This document shows, one piece after another, positions 1 to 6,544 of a DNA stretch of 17,233 nt. Below the pieces are notes generated by a model. That model was not told where the DNA came from. It was given only the letters and a program-made list of their open reading frames with translations, and searched no databases. The translations under genes and the position numbers were made by a program. Origin of the DNA: CAZOHN01 sp964579325. GTDB lineage: Bacteria; Pseudomonadota; Alphaproteobacteria; Rhodobacterales; Rhodobacteraceae. Positions within the stretch are counted from its first letter, which is position 1; each line of letters starts with the position of its first letter. The stretch lies in the NCBI GenBank assembly GCA_964579325.1, contig CAZOHN010000059.1, forward strand, positions 1-17,233. Direction: 5' to 3'.

Positions 1-239
1 CCGATCTTGAGGTTCGGGCGATCCGCTTTGAGCGGCTTCAGCCGGCCCAGTTCCGAGAACAGCTTCTCCGACGCCTTCTCGCGGATGTGACAGGTGTTCA
101 GGAGGATCATGTCAGCCTCCTCCGCCCTGTCGGTCAGCGTATAGCCCTCGGCACCGAGCGTCTCGGCCATGCGTTCGCTGTCATAGACGTTCATCTGGCA
201 ACCCCAGGTCTTGATGAACAGCTTGTTTTCGCCGGCCAT
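1..239 (-). CDS. miaB: tRNA-2-methylthio-N6-dimethylallyladenosine synthase MiaB (5' part)
   Basis: Radical-SAM methylthiotransferase that adds the 2-methylthio group to i6A37 in tRNAs reading UNN codons. Only the first 79 codons are in the window, and the gene runs off the left edge. The visible part is the N-terminal UPF0004 domain. It has the family start (KTWGCQMN around residues 11-17) and the second conserved cysteine in NTCHIRE (Cys50), so Cys14 and Cys50, two of the three ligands of the auxiliary 4Fe-4S cluster, are present. The third and the radical-SAM CxxxCxxC are outside the window. The ATG start at 237-239 is supported by a strong ribosome binding site (GGAGGG) a few bases upstream and by alignment with the usual MiaB N-terminus. 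The gene is divergent from the glycosyltransferase-like gene. I see nothing odd in it. Confidence 0.94.
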   Translation of the reverse strand, partial: MAGENKLFIKTWGCQMNVYDSERMAETLGAEGYTLTDRAEEADMILLNTCHIREKASEKLFSELGRLKPLKADRPNLKI

Positions 240-294
240 GGGTCCCTCCAAGGGTCAGGCGTGGGCCATACATCGAAACCGGCCGAAACCGCAA

Positions 295-306
295 CGCTTG
301 CAAGCG
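295..306. repeat. Perfect 12-bp palindrome between miaB and the next gene
   Basis: CGCTTGCAAGCG reads the same on both strands. It lies in the 127-bp divergent gap (240-366) between miaB and the glycosyltransferase-like gene. The gap also carries two copies of GAAACC. The palindrome could be a regulator site for either gene or chance in GC-rich DNA. I see no convincing sigma70 pair in this gap; a TTGACC at 314-319 has no good -10 partner. Confidence 0.3.
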
Positions 307-366
307 GCGCCGGCTTGACCGATTCTGTAACTTGCAGCAGCGAACCGGGCTGGGACGCAATCGACC

Positions 367-1239
367 ATGGACTACGCGAGCCTCGACGATTTCCTGTCCC
401 GCGACCGCGGGGCGCTGGCGAAGGGGCCAGTGGCGATCGTCCTCGTCGAGGACATGGTCGAGGTCGAGACGACACTGCGCCACCACCTCAAGGCGGGGTT
501 CCGCGAGGTTCTGGCGCTCTCGCCGGCGCGGATCGGCCTGCCCGATGACCTGGCGGGCAAGGTCCGGCTGATCCCGTTCGACACACTGAAGGAAGGCGCG
601 ACCGCGCGCGCGGTGAATGCGCTGCTCGACGCGACACCGCCGGGGGTCTGGCTCTTCTATTGCTACAACGCCGAATACCTGTTCCACCCCTTCTGCGAGA
701 CCCGGAGCATCTCCGAGATGCTGGCCTTCCACCTCGAGGAACGCCGCGATGCGATGCTGACCTACGTGATCGATCTCTACGCCGGCGACCTGGACCGCAA
801 CCCCACGGCCGTCAGCCTCGATGACGCGCACCTTGACCGGACCGGGTACTACGCTCTCGCGCGCACGGACGCCGCCAACCACGATCATCCGCGCGAACGC
901 CAGCTCGATTTCTACGGCGGCCTGCGCTGGCGCTACGAGGAGCATATCCCGCCCGCGCGCCGCAAGATCGACCGGATCGCGCTGTTTCGCGCCAAGCCAG
1001 GCCTGCGGCTGCGCGACGACCACACCTTTTCGGACGAGGAATACAACACCTACGCCTGTCCCTGGCACAACAACCTGACGGCGGCGCTGTGTTCGTTCCG
1101 CACCGCCAAGGCGCTCAAGGCGAATGCGGGCAGCCGGTTCGAGATCTGGAACTTCCGCTGGCACAACTCCGTGCCGTTCGAGTGGCAGAGCCAACAGCTG
1201 CTCGACCTCGGCCTCATGGAGCCCGGGCAGTGGTTCTGA
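367..1239 (+). CDS. Glycosyltransferase family 2-like protein
   Basis: A soluble protein of 290 residues with no signal peptide or membrane segment. It resembles the proteins next to miaB in Rhodobacterales that are annotated as glycosyltransferase family 2-like. Visible features are an N-terminal alpha/beta stretch that could be the start of a GT-A fold (VAIVLVEDMVEVETTLRHH, residues 22-40), a central acidic segment (YVIDLYAGDLDRNP) and a conserved-looking CPWHNN block followed by an F/W-rich C-terminus (EIWNFRWHNS). I cannot identify a clean DxD metal motif, so the enzyme class is a family-level guess and the substrate is unknown. The ATG at 367 follows a GC-rich leader without a clear Shine-Dalgarno. 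The gene converges on the copper chaperone gene, with a hairpin between them. Confidence 0.6.
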   Translation: MDYASLDDFLSRDRGALAKGPVAIVLVEDMVEVETTLRHHLKAGFREVLALSPARIGLPDDLAGKVRLIPFDTLKEGATARAVNALLDATPPGVWLFYCYNAEYLFHPFCETRSISEMLAFHLEERRDAMLTYVIDLYAGDLDRNPTAVSLDDAHLDRTGYYALARTDAANHDHPRERQLDFYGGLRWRYEEHIPPARRKIDRIALFRAKPGLRLRDDHTFSDEEYNTYACPWHNNLTAALCSFRTAKALKANAGSRFEIWNFRWHNSVPFEWQSQQLLDLGLMEPGQWF

Positions 1240-1278
1240 AGCCCCGCGCGGAGTGATCCCCCGCGCGGGAAAGGGGCT
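1240..1278. terminator. Bidirectional hairpin between convergent genes
   Basis: The 42-bp gap between two converging stop codons is nearly filled by nested inverted repeats. The outer arms are AGCCCC (1240-1245) and GGGGCT (1273-1278). The inner arms are CCCGCGCGG (1243-1251) and CCGCGCGGG (1261-1269). Outer and inner arms overlap slightly, so they are alternative pairings. No strong T-tract follows on either strand. Position and symmetry suggest a shared terminator for the glycosyltransferase-like gene and the copper chaperone gene. Confidence 0.5.
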
Positions 1279-1281
1279 GCC

Positions 1282-1779
1282 TTAGCCGCCCGAACCGTGT
1301 TGCATCGCGCCGTGACGGTGGCCCATGCCGCCGCCCTGCGCGGGGATGCGGCTGAGGTCCACGGGGATCTCGACCTGGACCTCGCCGGCGCGCTCGAACA
1401 CAAGCGTCACTGGGATCGCCTCGCCATCGACGAAGGGCTCCTTGATCCCGAGGAACATCACGTGGTCGGCGCCGCGTTCGAGGGCATGGCTGCCGTTTGC
1501 CGGGATCGCGAAGCCGTCCTTCACCTCGACCATGCGCGCGACGCCATTGGCATCGATCAGGTGGGTGTGCAACTCGACCCGCTCGGCCACGTCCGAGCGC
1601 GCCTCGATCAGGCGGTCGTCCTCGGCCTGGTGGTTCTCGATCACCATGAAGGCCGCGCCGGTCTTGGCGTTCATGCCCATCGAGCGGGCATATGGGTCGA
1701 CGATGTGGACGCCATCATGTGCGACGGCGGGAAGTGCGAGGAGGGCCGCCAGGGCGGCAGCAAGGCTGAGTGATTTCAT
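1282..1779 (-). CDS. Periplasmic copper chaperone, PCu(A)C family
   Basis: A secreted protein of 165 residues. Residues 1-20 form a Sec signal peptide (MKSLSLAAALAALLALPAVA, then HDG). The rest is the PCu(A)C cupredoxin-like fold: GAAFMVIENH, a VAERVELH block, GADHVMFLGIKEPF, and a final strand with VTLVFERAGEVQVEIPV. Family members carry Cu(I) in the periplasm and help load the CuA or CuB site of cytochrome oxidases. The usual HxM copper motif reads HTH here, so histidine replaces the expected methionine. The C-terminus adds a His/Met-rich tail (GMGHRHGAMQH) that could bind metal. The ATG at 1777-1779 has an AAGGAC ribosome binding site. The gene lies 40 bp downstream of the DUF2946-like gene on the same strand, so the two are probably co-transcribed. 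Family assignment is firm; partner and target oxidase are unknown. Confidence 0.9.
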   Translation of the reverse strand: MKSLSLAAALAALLALPAVAHDGVHIVDPYARSMGMNAKTGAAFMVIENHQAEDDRLIEARSDVAERVELHTHLIDANGVARMVEVKDGFAIPANGSHALERGADHVMFLGIKEPFVDGEAIPVTLVFERAGEVQVEIPVDLSRIPAQGGGMGHRHGAMQHGSGG

Positions 1780-1819
1780 GTCGGTTGTCCTTCGGTTGCG
1801 GTTGGGTCCGGGTCTTTGG

Positions 1820-2173
1820 TCAGACCCGGCCCGGGGGGCCGCGCGGAAGGGGGGAAAGGACAGGACCGGCGGGCAGGACCCCGGCAACCGCCGGGGCATG
1901 ATGCAGCGGTTCCCAGCGCACCGGTGTTGCGGGCAGCGGCACTTCGGCAGCCGCCAACGCGGCGGAGAGGCCCGGCAGGCAATCGGGGCAGTAGTGGCGC
2001 GGGTTTACGGGCTGGCCGTCAAGGCCAATCGTAATCGTCTCGAGCCCGGCATCGGTGCAGATGACGAGGCTGATCCCGTCCCCTGCCGCCATTGTCCCGC
2101 GTGCAGCGGCCTGTGCCTGCGCGGTCAGCGCAAGCGTCAGGGCGAGGAAGAGTGCGGAAACGAGCCGAACCAT
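1820..2173 (-). CDS. DUF2946-like secreted protein
   Basis: A small protein of 117 residues. It has an N-terminal hydrophobic signal (MVRLVSALFLALTLALTAQA), then an ICTDAGLETITIGLDGQPV segment and a CPDC motif. That pattern, a cysteine near ICT followed by a paired CxxC after a histidine-tyrosine, matches DUF2946. Members of that family often sit beside copper chaperone and TonB-dependent receptor genes, but their function is not established. The cysteines could bind copper; this is inference. I chose the ATG at 2171-2173 because it begins directly with the signal peptide; an in-frame GTG at 2201-2203 would add ten residues. Neither has a clear Shine-Dalgarno. TTCACC (2204-2209) and TATCAC (2181-2186) on the minus strand, 17 bp apart, could be a promoter giving a leaderless or nearly leaderless transcript. 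Confidence 0.7.
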   Translation of the reverse strand: MVRLVSALFLALTLALTAQAQAAARGTMAAGDGISLVICTDAGLETITIGLDGQPVNPRHYCPDCLPGLSAALAAAEVPLPATPVRWEPLHHAPAVAGVLPAGPVLSPLPRGPPGRV

Positions 2174-2240
2174 GCCGTGCGTGATAGCGCAGTGGCGTGC
2201 CACGGTGAAGATGCCGTGCGGCCGCAGCCCGAGGCCTCGC

Positions 2241-3116
2241 TCAGAAGCCCAGAAGGCGCCGCGCGTTCTCCTTCAGGATCAGCGGGCGCACCTCGTCGCG
2301 GATCGGCAGATCGGCGAAGTCCGCAAGCCAGCGGTCCGGCGTGATCGCGGGCCAGTCCGAACCGAACAGCATCTTCTTCTTCAGGATCGTGTTGGCGTAG
2401 TGCACGAAGATCGGTGGAAAATACTTCGGCGACCAGCCCGACATGTCGATGTGGACATTCGGCTTGTGCTGAGCGACCGCGAGGCCCTCCTCGGTCCAGG
2501 GGAACGAGGGGTGCGCCAGCACGATCGGCGTATCGGGAAAGTCGACCGCCACGTCGTCGATGTGGATCGGGTTGGAGTACTTGAGCCGCATCCCCATGCC
2601 GCCCCGCATCCCAGACCCGACGCCGGTCTGCCCGGTGTGGAACAGCATGATCGCGCCTTCCTCGGCGATGGCCTCGTAGAGCGGATAGGCCATGCGGTCG
2701 TTGGGGAAGAACCCTTGCATCGTGGGGTGGAACTTGAAGCCGCGCACCCCGAACTCGCGCACCAGCCGCCGCGCCTCGCGCGCGCCCTTGCGGCCCTTGG
2801 CCGGGTCGATCGAGGCGAAGGGGATCAGGATGTCGGCGTTCTCGGCCGCGATCCGCGCGACCTCCTCGTTGCTGTAGCGGTGAAAGCCGGTCTCGCGCTC
2901 GGCATCCACCCCGAAGATCACCGCCGCGATCCTGCGCTCGCGATAGTAGGCCGCGGTCTGTTCGACGGTGGGCAGCATCCCGTCGACCCCTGCAGGGTTG
3001 CGGAAATAGGCCGCCATGCCGGCCTGGAACTCGGTGTAGCCATCGTCACGCGGGCCGCAGCATGGCTCCTCGGCGTGGGTGTGGAAGTCGATCGCGACGA
3101 TCTCGTCGAGGTTCAT
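2241..3116 (-). CDS. ACMSD-type amidohydrolase (COG2159), possible CouO-like deacetylating hydrolase
   Basis: A metal-dependent hydrolase/decarboxylase of 291 residues with a complete TIM-barrel metal site: HTH at residues 12-14, His160 (LFHTGQTG), His202 (LAHPSFP) and Asp254 (FGSDWP). This is the ACMSD/resorcylate-decarboxylase branch of the amidohydrolases. There is no signal peptide, so it is cytoplasmic. Its ATG overlaps the stop of the upstream MarR gene (ATGA), so translation is probably coupled, and it is the last gene of the crotonase-marR-amidohydrolase operon. From memory, the Rhodococcus jostii hydroxycinnamate cluster holds an amidohydrolase (CouO) required for growth on p-hydroxycinnamates beside a CoA ligase, a hydratase and a MarR regulator. 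The same gene content here suggests cleavage of the 3-keto intermediate, though other ring-cleavage or decarboxylase roles are possible. Family is certain; reaction is inferred. Confidence 0.85.
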   Translation of the reverse strand: MNLDEIVAIDFHTHAEEPCCGPRDDGYTEFQAGMAAYFRNPAGVDGMLPTVEQTAAYYRERRIAAVIFGVDAERETGFHRYSNEEVARIAAENADILIPFASIDPAKGRKGAREARRLVREFGVRGFKFHPTMQGFFPNDRMAYPLYEAIAEEGAIMLFHTGQTGVGSGMRGGMGMRLKYSNPIHIDDVAVDFPDTPIVLAHPSFPWTEEGLAVAQHKPNVHIDMSGWSPKYFPPIFVHYANTILKKKMLFGSDWPAITPDRWLADFADLPIRDEVRPLILKENARRLLGF

Positions 3117-3607
3117 GCCCGGCGCGCCTCCCGTGGCGGGGTTGTGTCTTGTATCGCCACCGGGTCCGGGATCGCGAGGAACCGGCGCAGGAGCCGCCGG
3201 AGTTCGGCCGCCTCGGCCACGGAGAGCGCGCCCGATACCCGTGCCTCGCGCTGCTCGACCTCGGACCAGCCATCCTCGACCCGTCGCTTTCCGGCTTCCG
3301 TCAGCCAAAGCGCGACCGACCGGCGGTCCTCGGAGGGGATATCGGACCGGATCAGGCCGGCCTCCTCAAGGCCGCGCACGATCTTGGTCATGTGCGCGCG
3401 CTTGAACCGCAGCGTCCGGGCCAGGACGCCCTGGCGGACACCGGGGTTGAGCGCGACGATCTGCAGGAGTGTCGTCTCGGTGAGCCGCGCATTGCCGGGC
3501 AAGGCGCCTGCGAAGAACCGGTCGTAGGCCTCGAGCTGGGCGATCCGCAGCAGGAACCCAAGCCGGTCTTCCAGCCCGCCGAGGTCGAGCTCAAGCCGGG
3601 TCGCCAT
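3113..3607 (-). CDS. MarR-family transcriptional regulator (first copy)
   Basis: A regulator of 164 residues with the MarR winged helix at about residues 45-110: VRQGVLARTLRFKRAHMTKIVRGLEEAG forms the helix-turn-helix and DRRSVAL (94-100) is the wing. The flanking helices would form the dimer interface. The ATG at 3605-3607 has an AAGGAAA ribosome binding site. The start overlaps the end of the crotonase gene by 17 bases and its stop overlaps the start of the amidohydrolase gene, so all three are translated from one message. MarR regulators in such clusters (CouR, HcaR, FerR types) usually repress the catabolic genes and are released by a hydroxycinnamoyl-CoA. The likely target is the divergent promoter region at 4435-4483; this is inference. 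Confidence 0.88.
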   Translation of the reverse strand: MATRLELDLGGLEDRLGFLLRIAQLEAYDRFFAGALPGNARLTETTLLQIVALNPGVRQGVLARTLRFKRAHMTKIVRGLEEAGLIRSDIPSEDRRSVALWLTEAGKRRVEDGWSEVEQREARVSGALSVAEAAELRRLLRRFLAIPDPVAIQDTTPPREARRA

Positions 3608-4400
3608 GCGTCGTTTCCTTCGGTGGCGCGACCTTGCCCGCCCGCTTCTCGAGGAAAGCCCGGAGCCGCTCGGTCGCCTCCGGCGTCACCGTCGTCACCG
3701 CAGACATGAGCGATTCGACAAACAGCCCGTCCTCCGACGACATGTCGCGGATGCGCGGCAGCGCGTTCAGGATGGCATAGTTCGAGAGCGGCGCATTCGC
3801 CGCCGCCGCGCGCGCGAGGTCGAGCGCCCGGTCGAGCGCCGCGCCCTCGGGGACCACGTAGGACACCCCGCCCCAGGCCTCCATCTGCTCGGGCGAGACG
3901 GTGCGCCCGGTCAGCATCATGTCGGCCATGCGGGCCACACCGATCAGGCGGGCGATGCGGACCGACCCGCCGCCACCGACGAAGATCCCGCGCTGGCCTT
4001 CGGGCAGGCCGAAGAAGGCGCTGCGGTCCGCCACGCGGATATGCGCCGCCGCCGCAAGTTCGAACCCGCCGCCGACGACCGCGCCCTGCATCGCGGCGAT
4101 GAAGGGTATCGCGCCACGCTCGATCCCGTCGAACACCCGATGCCAGCGGCGCGAACCCTGGATCGCCTCGAAGAGCGGCTTCTCGACATGCTCCGCGAGG
4201 TCGAGCCCGGCGCAGAAGTGCGGCCCCGTCCCGAAGAGCACGGCCGCCCGCGCCTCGGCCTGCGCCCGCTCCACGGCGAGGTGCAACAATTCGACCGCCC
4301 GGTCGCTGATGGCGTTGCGCTTTTCGGGGCGCGTCAGCCCGATCAGCGCGATCCCGTCGCGAAGTTCGTAGCTCGTCGGTGCGTCGTCGGACCCGTCCAC
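3591..4400 (-). CDS. Crotonase-fold enoyl-CoA hydratase, probable hydroxycinnamoyl-CoA hydratase
   Basis: A crotonase of 269 residues, normal for the family. It has RPEKRNA (24-30), the CAGLDL oxyanion-hole segment (63-68), GGGFEL (110-115), FGLPEGQRG (130-138) and a C-terminal lid helix. Both catalytic acids of classical enoyl-CoA hydratase (rat Glu144 and Glu164) are present as Glu114 and Glu134 with the same spacing of 20. The lyase form that releases an aldehyde from feruloyl-CoA (HCHL/Ech) has serine at the first position. The sequence therefore argues for simple hydration of the cinnamoyl-CoA double bond. The start is GTG (4398-4400) with GGAGA upstream. It is the first gene of a three-gene overlapping operon, divergent from the CoA synthetase gene. 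Another short-chain or aromatic enoyl-CoA remains possible as substrate. Confidence 0.87.
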   Translation of the reverse strand: MDGSDDAPTSYELRDGIALIGLTRPEKRNAISDRAVELLHLAVERAQAEARAAVLFGTGPHFCAGLDLAEHVEKPLFEAIQGSRRWHRVFDGIERGAIPFIAAMQGAVVGGGFELAAAAHIRVADRSAFFGLPEGQRGIFVGGGGSVRIARLIGVARMADMMLTGRTVSPEQMEAWGGVSYVVPEGAALDRALDLARAAAANAPLSNYAILNALPRIRDMSSEDGLFVESLMSAVTTVTPEATERLRAFLEKRAGKVAPPKETTHGDPA

Positions 4401-4434
4401 CCGTTCTCTCCTGCTTGCCGGCCAACCGTGCCCG

Positions 4435-4466
4435 TTGACCCGGCAGATTTTGTAATTCTATATAAT
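4435..4466 (+). promoter_or_regulatory. Candidate sigma70 promoter of the CoA synthetase gene
   Basis: On the plus strand, TTGACC (4435-4440) is followed by an AT-rich stretch containing TATATA (4459-4464, spacer 18) and a perfect TATAAT (4461-4466, spacer 20). The AT island stands out from the GC-rich surroundings. The start codon at 4596 would lie about 120 bases downstream, leaving a moderate untranslated leader in which I see no other feature. Confidence 0.5.
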
Positions 4467-4483
4467 GGTATCCGGGTAAACAA
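4455..4483 (-). promoter_or_regulatory. Candidate promoter of the crotonase operon, overlapping a near-palindrome
   Basis: On the minus strand, TTGTTT (4478-4483) and TAGAAT (4455-4460) are 17 bp apart, a reasonable -35/-10 pair. The -10 lies within ATTCTATATAAT (4455-4466), which matches its own reverse complement at 10 of 12 positions and also holds the -10 of the opposing promoter. One repressor bound here would silence both directions, as expected for an autoregulating MarR protein. Confidence 0.45.
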
Positions 4484-4595
4484 GAGTTGCTTGGGTCGCG
4501 GCAAACTTGCGACCTTCGGCCAGCCGGGGCGAACGCGATCCGCCGAGGGGGCCGCGACCGTGTTCGGGGAGAACGGGGTGCGGGGAGGACGGGAT

Positions 4596-6461
4596 ATGGC
4601 GAAACCGCAGGGCAGCAGGTCTGCCCCGGCCCCGGCGGGCTCAGATGCCTCCGTCCTGGTGACGGAGACCCGGCCCGACGGCACGATCCTGATCCGCCAG
4701 GATGGCAGCCTGCCGCCCTGGCCCCGAACCACGACCGACCGGCTGATCCACTGGGCGCATGAGGCCCCGGACCGCATCTGGATCGCCGAGCGGGGGCCGG
4801 GCGATGCCTGGCAGGGCACCAGTTATGCCGAGGGCCTCCGCGCGGTCCGCTCCGTCGCGGCGGCCCTCCTTCGCCTCGGCTTGTCGGCCGAGCGTCCGCT
4901 TCTGATCCTGTCGGGAAACGCGGTCGCGCACGCCATCATCGCGCTCGGCGCGCAGCACGCCGGGATTCCCTCGGCCGCGCTGGCGCCGGCCTATGCACTC
5001 GGCTCGGGAGACTTCGCCAAACTCGCACAGGTGCGCGACCAGCTGACTCCTGGTCTGATCTTCGCCGATCACGCCGCGCCCTTCCTGCCCGCCCTCGAGT
5101 CGGTCTTCGGCCCCGATGTGCCGCTCGTCTCGCTCTCGGGCGCGTCCGACCGGCGTCGGACGATCGACTTTGCCGACCTTCTCGACACTCCGCCGGACGC
5201 GGCGATGGAGGCAGCGAACGCAGCCATTACCCCGGAGACGGTGGCCAAGTTCCTGTTCACCTCCGGCACCACCGGAAAACCCAAGGCCGTGATCCAGACG
5301 CACGGAATGCTCTGTTCCAACCAGGCGATGGTGGCCGCGTCCTATACCTTCCTGACCGAAGCGCCGCCGGTGCTTCTGGACTGGGCGCCGTGGAACCACA
5401 CCGCGAGCGGCAACAAGGTGTTCAACATGGCCATCCACAACGGCGGCAGTTACTGGATCGACGCCGGTCGCCCGACGCCCGACCTGATCGGCCGCACCCT
5501 GCGCAACATGCGCGAGGTCGCCCCGACCTGGTATTTCAACGTGCCGCTCGGCTACCAGTTCCTGCTCGACGCGATGGAGACCGACGAGGCCCTCGCCCGC
5601 CATTTCTTCTCGCGGCTGAAGATGCTGATGTACGCCGGCGCCGGGATGAGCCAGTCGGTCTGGGACCGCCTGACCCGGCTGGCCGAGCGCCATGTGCCCG
5701 GCGGCGTTCCCATCGTCTCCGGCCTTGGCGCAACCGAGACCGGCCCTTTTGCGATCTATCACACCGACCGAAAGGAGGCCCCCGGCAACGTCGGTATTCC
5801 CGCGCTTGGCGTCACGCTCAAGCTGGTGCCGCAGGGCGACCGGCTGGAAGCGCGGCTCAAGAGCCCCTCGGTAACGCCAGGCTACTGGCGCGACCCCGAC
5901 CTGACCCGCGCGGCCTTTGACGACGAGGGTTTCTACTGCCTCGGCGATGCGCTGCGTTTCGCGGTTCCGGGCGATGCGTCGGCGGGGTTCCTGTTCGACG
6001 GGCGGCTGGCCGAGAACTTCAAGCTGGCAAGCGGAACCTGGGTCGGCGTGGGGGCCGTCCGGGCCAGCCTGATCGACGCGATGGGCGGCCTCGTCTCCGA
6101 TGCCGTGATCGCCGGCGAGAACCGGGACGACCTGCGGGCGCTCCTGCTGCCGAACTGGGGACGGCTGCGGGACCTCGCCGGGCAAACCGACGCAGCGCCG
6201 GAAAGCCTTGCACGCGATGGGGCGGTGCGCGCCGCGCTGGCGGCTGGCCTTGACGCGCAAGCGCGGTCTGCCGGCGGCAGCGCCACCCGGGTCGTCGCGG
6301 CGCTGATCCTGACGCAGCCCATGAGCTTCGAGCGGGGGGAGGTGACCGACAAGGGCTCGATCAACCAGCGCGCCGTGCTGCGCGAGCGCGCCGATCTGGT
6401 CGAGAGCCTCTATTCCGACGGTCGGGACGCCATCACCCCTGCAGGAATGCCTCGGACCTGA
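4596..6461 (+). CDS. fcs: Feruloyl/p-coumaroyl-CoA synthetase (AMP-forming)
   Basis: An acyl-activating enzyme of the ANL superfamily, 621 residues, the size expected for bacterial feruloyl-CoA synthases. It makes the CoA thioester of a hydroxycinnamic acid from ATP and CoA. Visible motifs are the P-loop FTSGTTGKPKA (221-231), GLGATETGP (376-384), GYWRDPDLT, the FYCLGDAL block and a C-terminal domain with RGEVTDKGSINQ, whose Lys586 is the probable adenylation lysine. The N-terminal RPDGTILIRQDGSLPPWPR segment is typical of the feruloyl-CoA synthase subfamily. The reading frame is open far upstream, but the ATG at 4596 has a GGGGAGGAC ribosome binding site and gives the expected N-terminus. 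It is transcribed divergently from the hydratase operon. The exact preference (ferulate, p-coumarate, caffeate) cannot be read from sequence; the nearby pobA favours p-coumarate. Confidence 0.9.
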   Translation: MAKPQGSRSAPAPAGSDASVLVTETRPDGTILIRQDGSLPPWPRTTTDRLIHWAHEAPDRIWIAERGPGDAWQGTSYAEGLRAVRSVAAALLRLGLSAERPLLILSGNAVAHAIIALGAQHAGIPSAALAPAYALGSGDFAKLAQVRDQLTPGLIFADHAAPFLPALESVFGPDVPLVSLSGASDRRRTIDFADLLDTPPDAAMEAANAAITPETVAKFLFTSGTTGKPKAVIQTHGMLCSNQAMVAASYTFLTEAPPVLLDWAPWNHTASGNKVFNMAIHNGGSYWIDAGRPTPDLIGRTLRNMREVAPTWYFNVPLGYQFLLDAMETDEALARHFFSRLKMLMYAGAGMSQSVWDRLTRLAERHVPGGVPIVSGLGATETGPFAIYHTDRKEAPGNVGIPALGVTLKLVPQGDRLEARLKSPSVTPGYWRDPDLTRAAFDDEGFYCLGDALRFAVPGDASAGFLFDGRLAENFKLASGTWVGVGAVRASLIDAMGGLVSDAVIAGENRDDLRALLLPNWGRLRDLAGQTDAAPESLARDGAVRAALAAGLDAQARSAGGSATRVVAALILTQPMSFERGEVTDKGSINQRAVLRERADLVESLYSDGRDAITPAGMPRT

Positions 6462-6544
6462 CTGCCCGGCGCGCCCGGTTCCTTTTCCGGTCGAATTGTG
6501 GTCGAGTAGAACAAGAGGGACTGAAGCCGTAAGTGAGGTCGACC

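Noticed and set aside
181..1194. Long minus-strand open frame of 337 codons opposite the glycosyltransferase-like gene
   Set aside because: It lies antisense to a gene with better protein character and runs through the divergent promoter gap and into miaB. Its product is Arg/Val-rich without domains, typical of a high-GC shadow frame.
2055..3527. 490-codon plus-strand frame opposite the amidohydrolase and MarR genes
   Set aside because: It is antisense to two genes with intact motifs and overlapping operon structure. The translation has no recognisable domain.
3591..4400. Calling the crotonase a p-hydroxycinnamoyl-CoA hydratase/lyase (Ech/HCHL) on context alone
   Set aside because: Glu114 stands at the position where the lyase has serine, so the sequence supports a classical hydratase.
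3606..4595. Upstream in-frame extension of the CoA synthetase gene (330 extra codons)
   Set aside because: The extension is antisense to the crotonase gene and Arg-rich. The ATG at 4596 has a ribosome binding site and gives the family's normal length.
4641..6260. 539-codon minus-strand frame opposite fcs
   Set aside because: A shadow of fcs, which has all ANL motifs on the plus strand.
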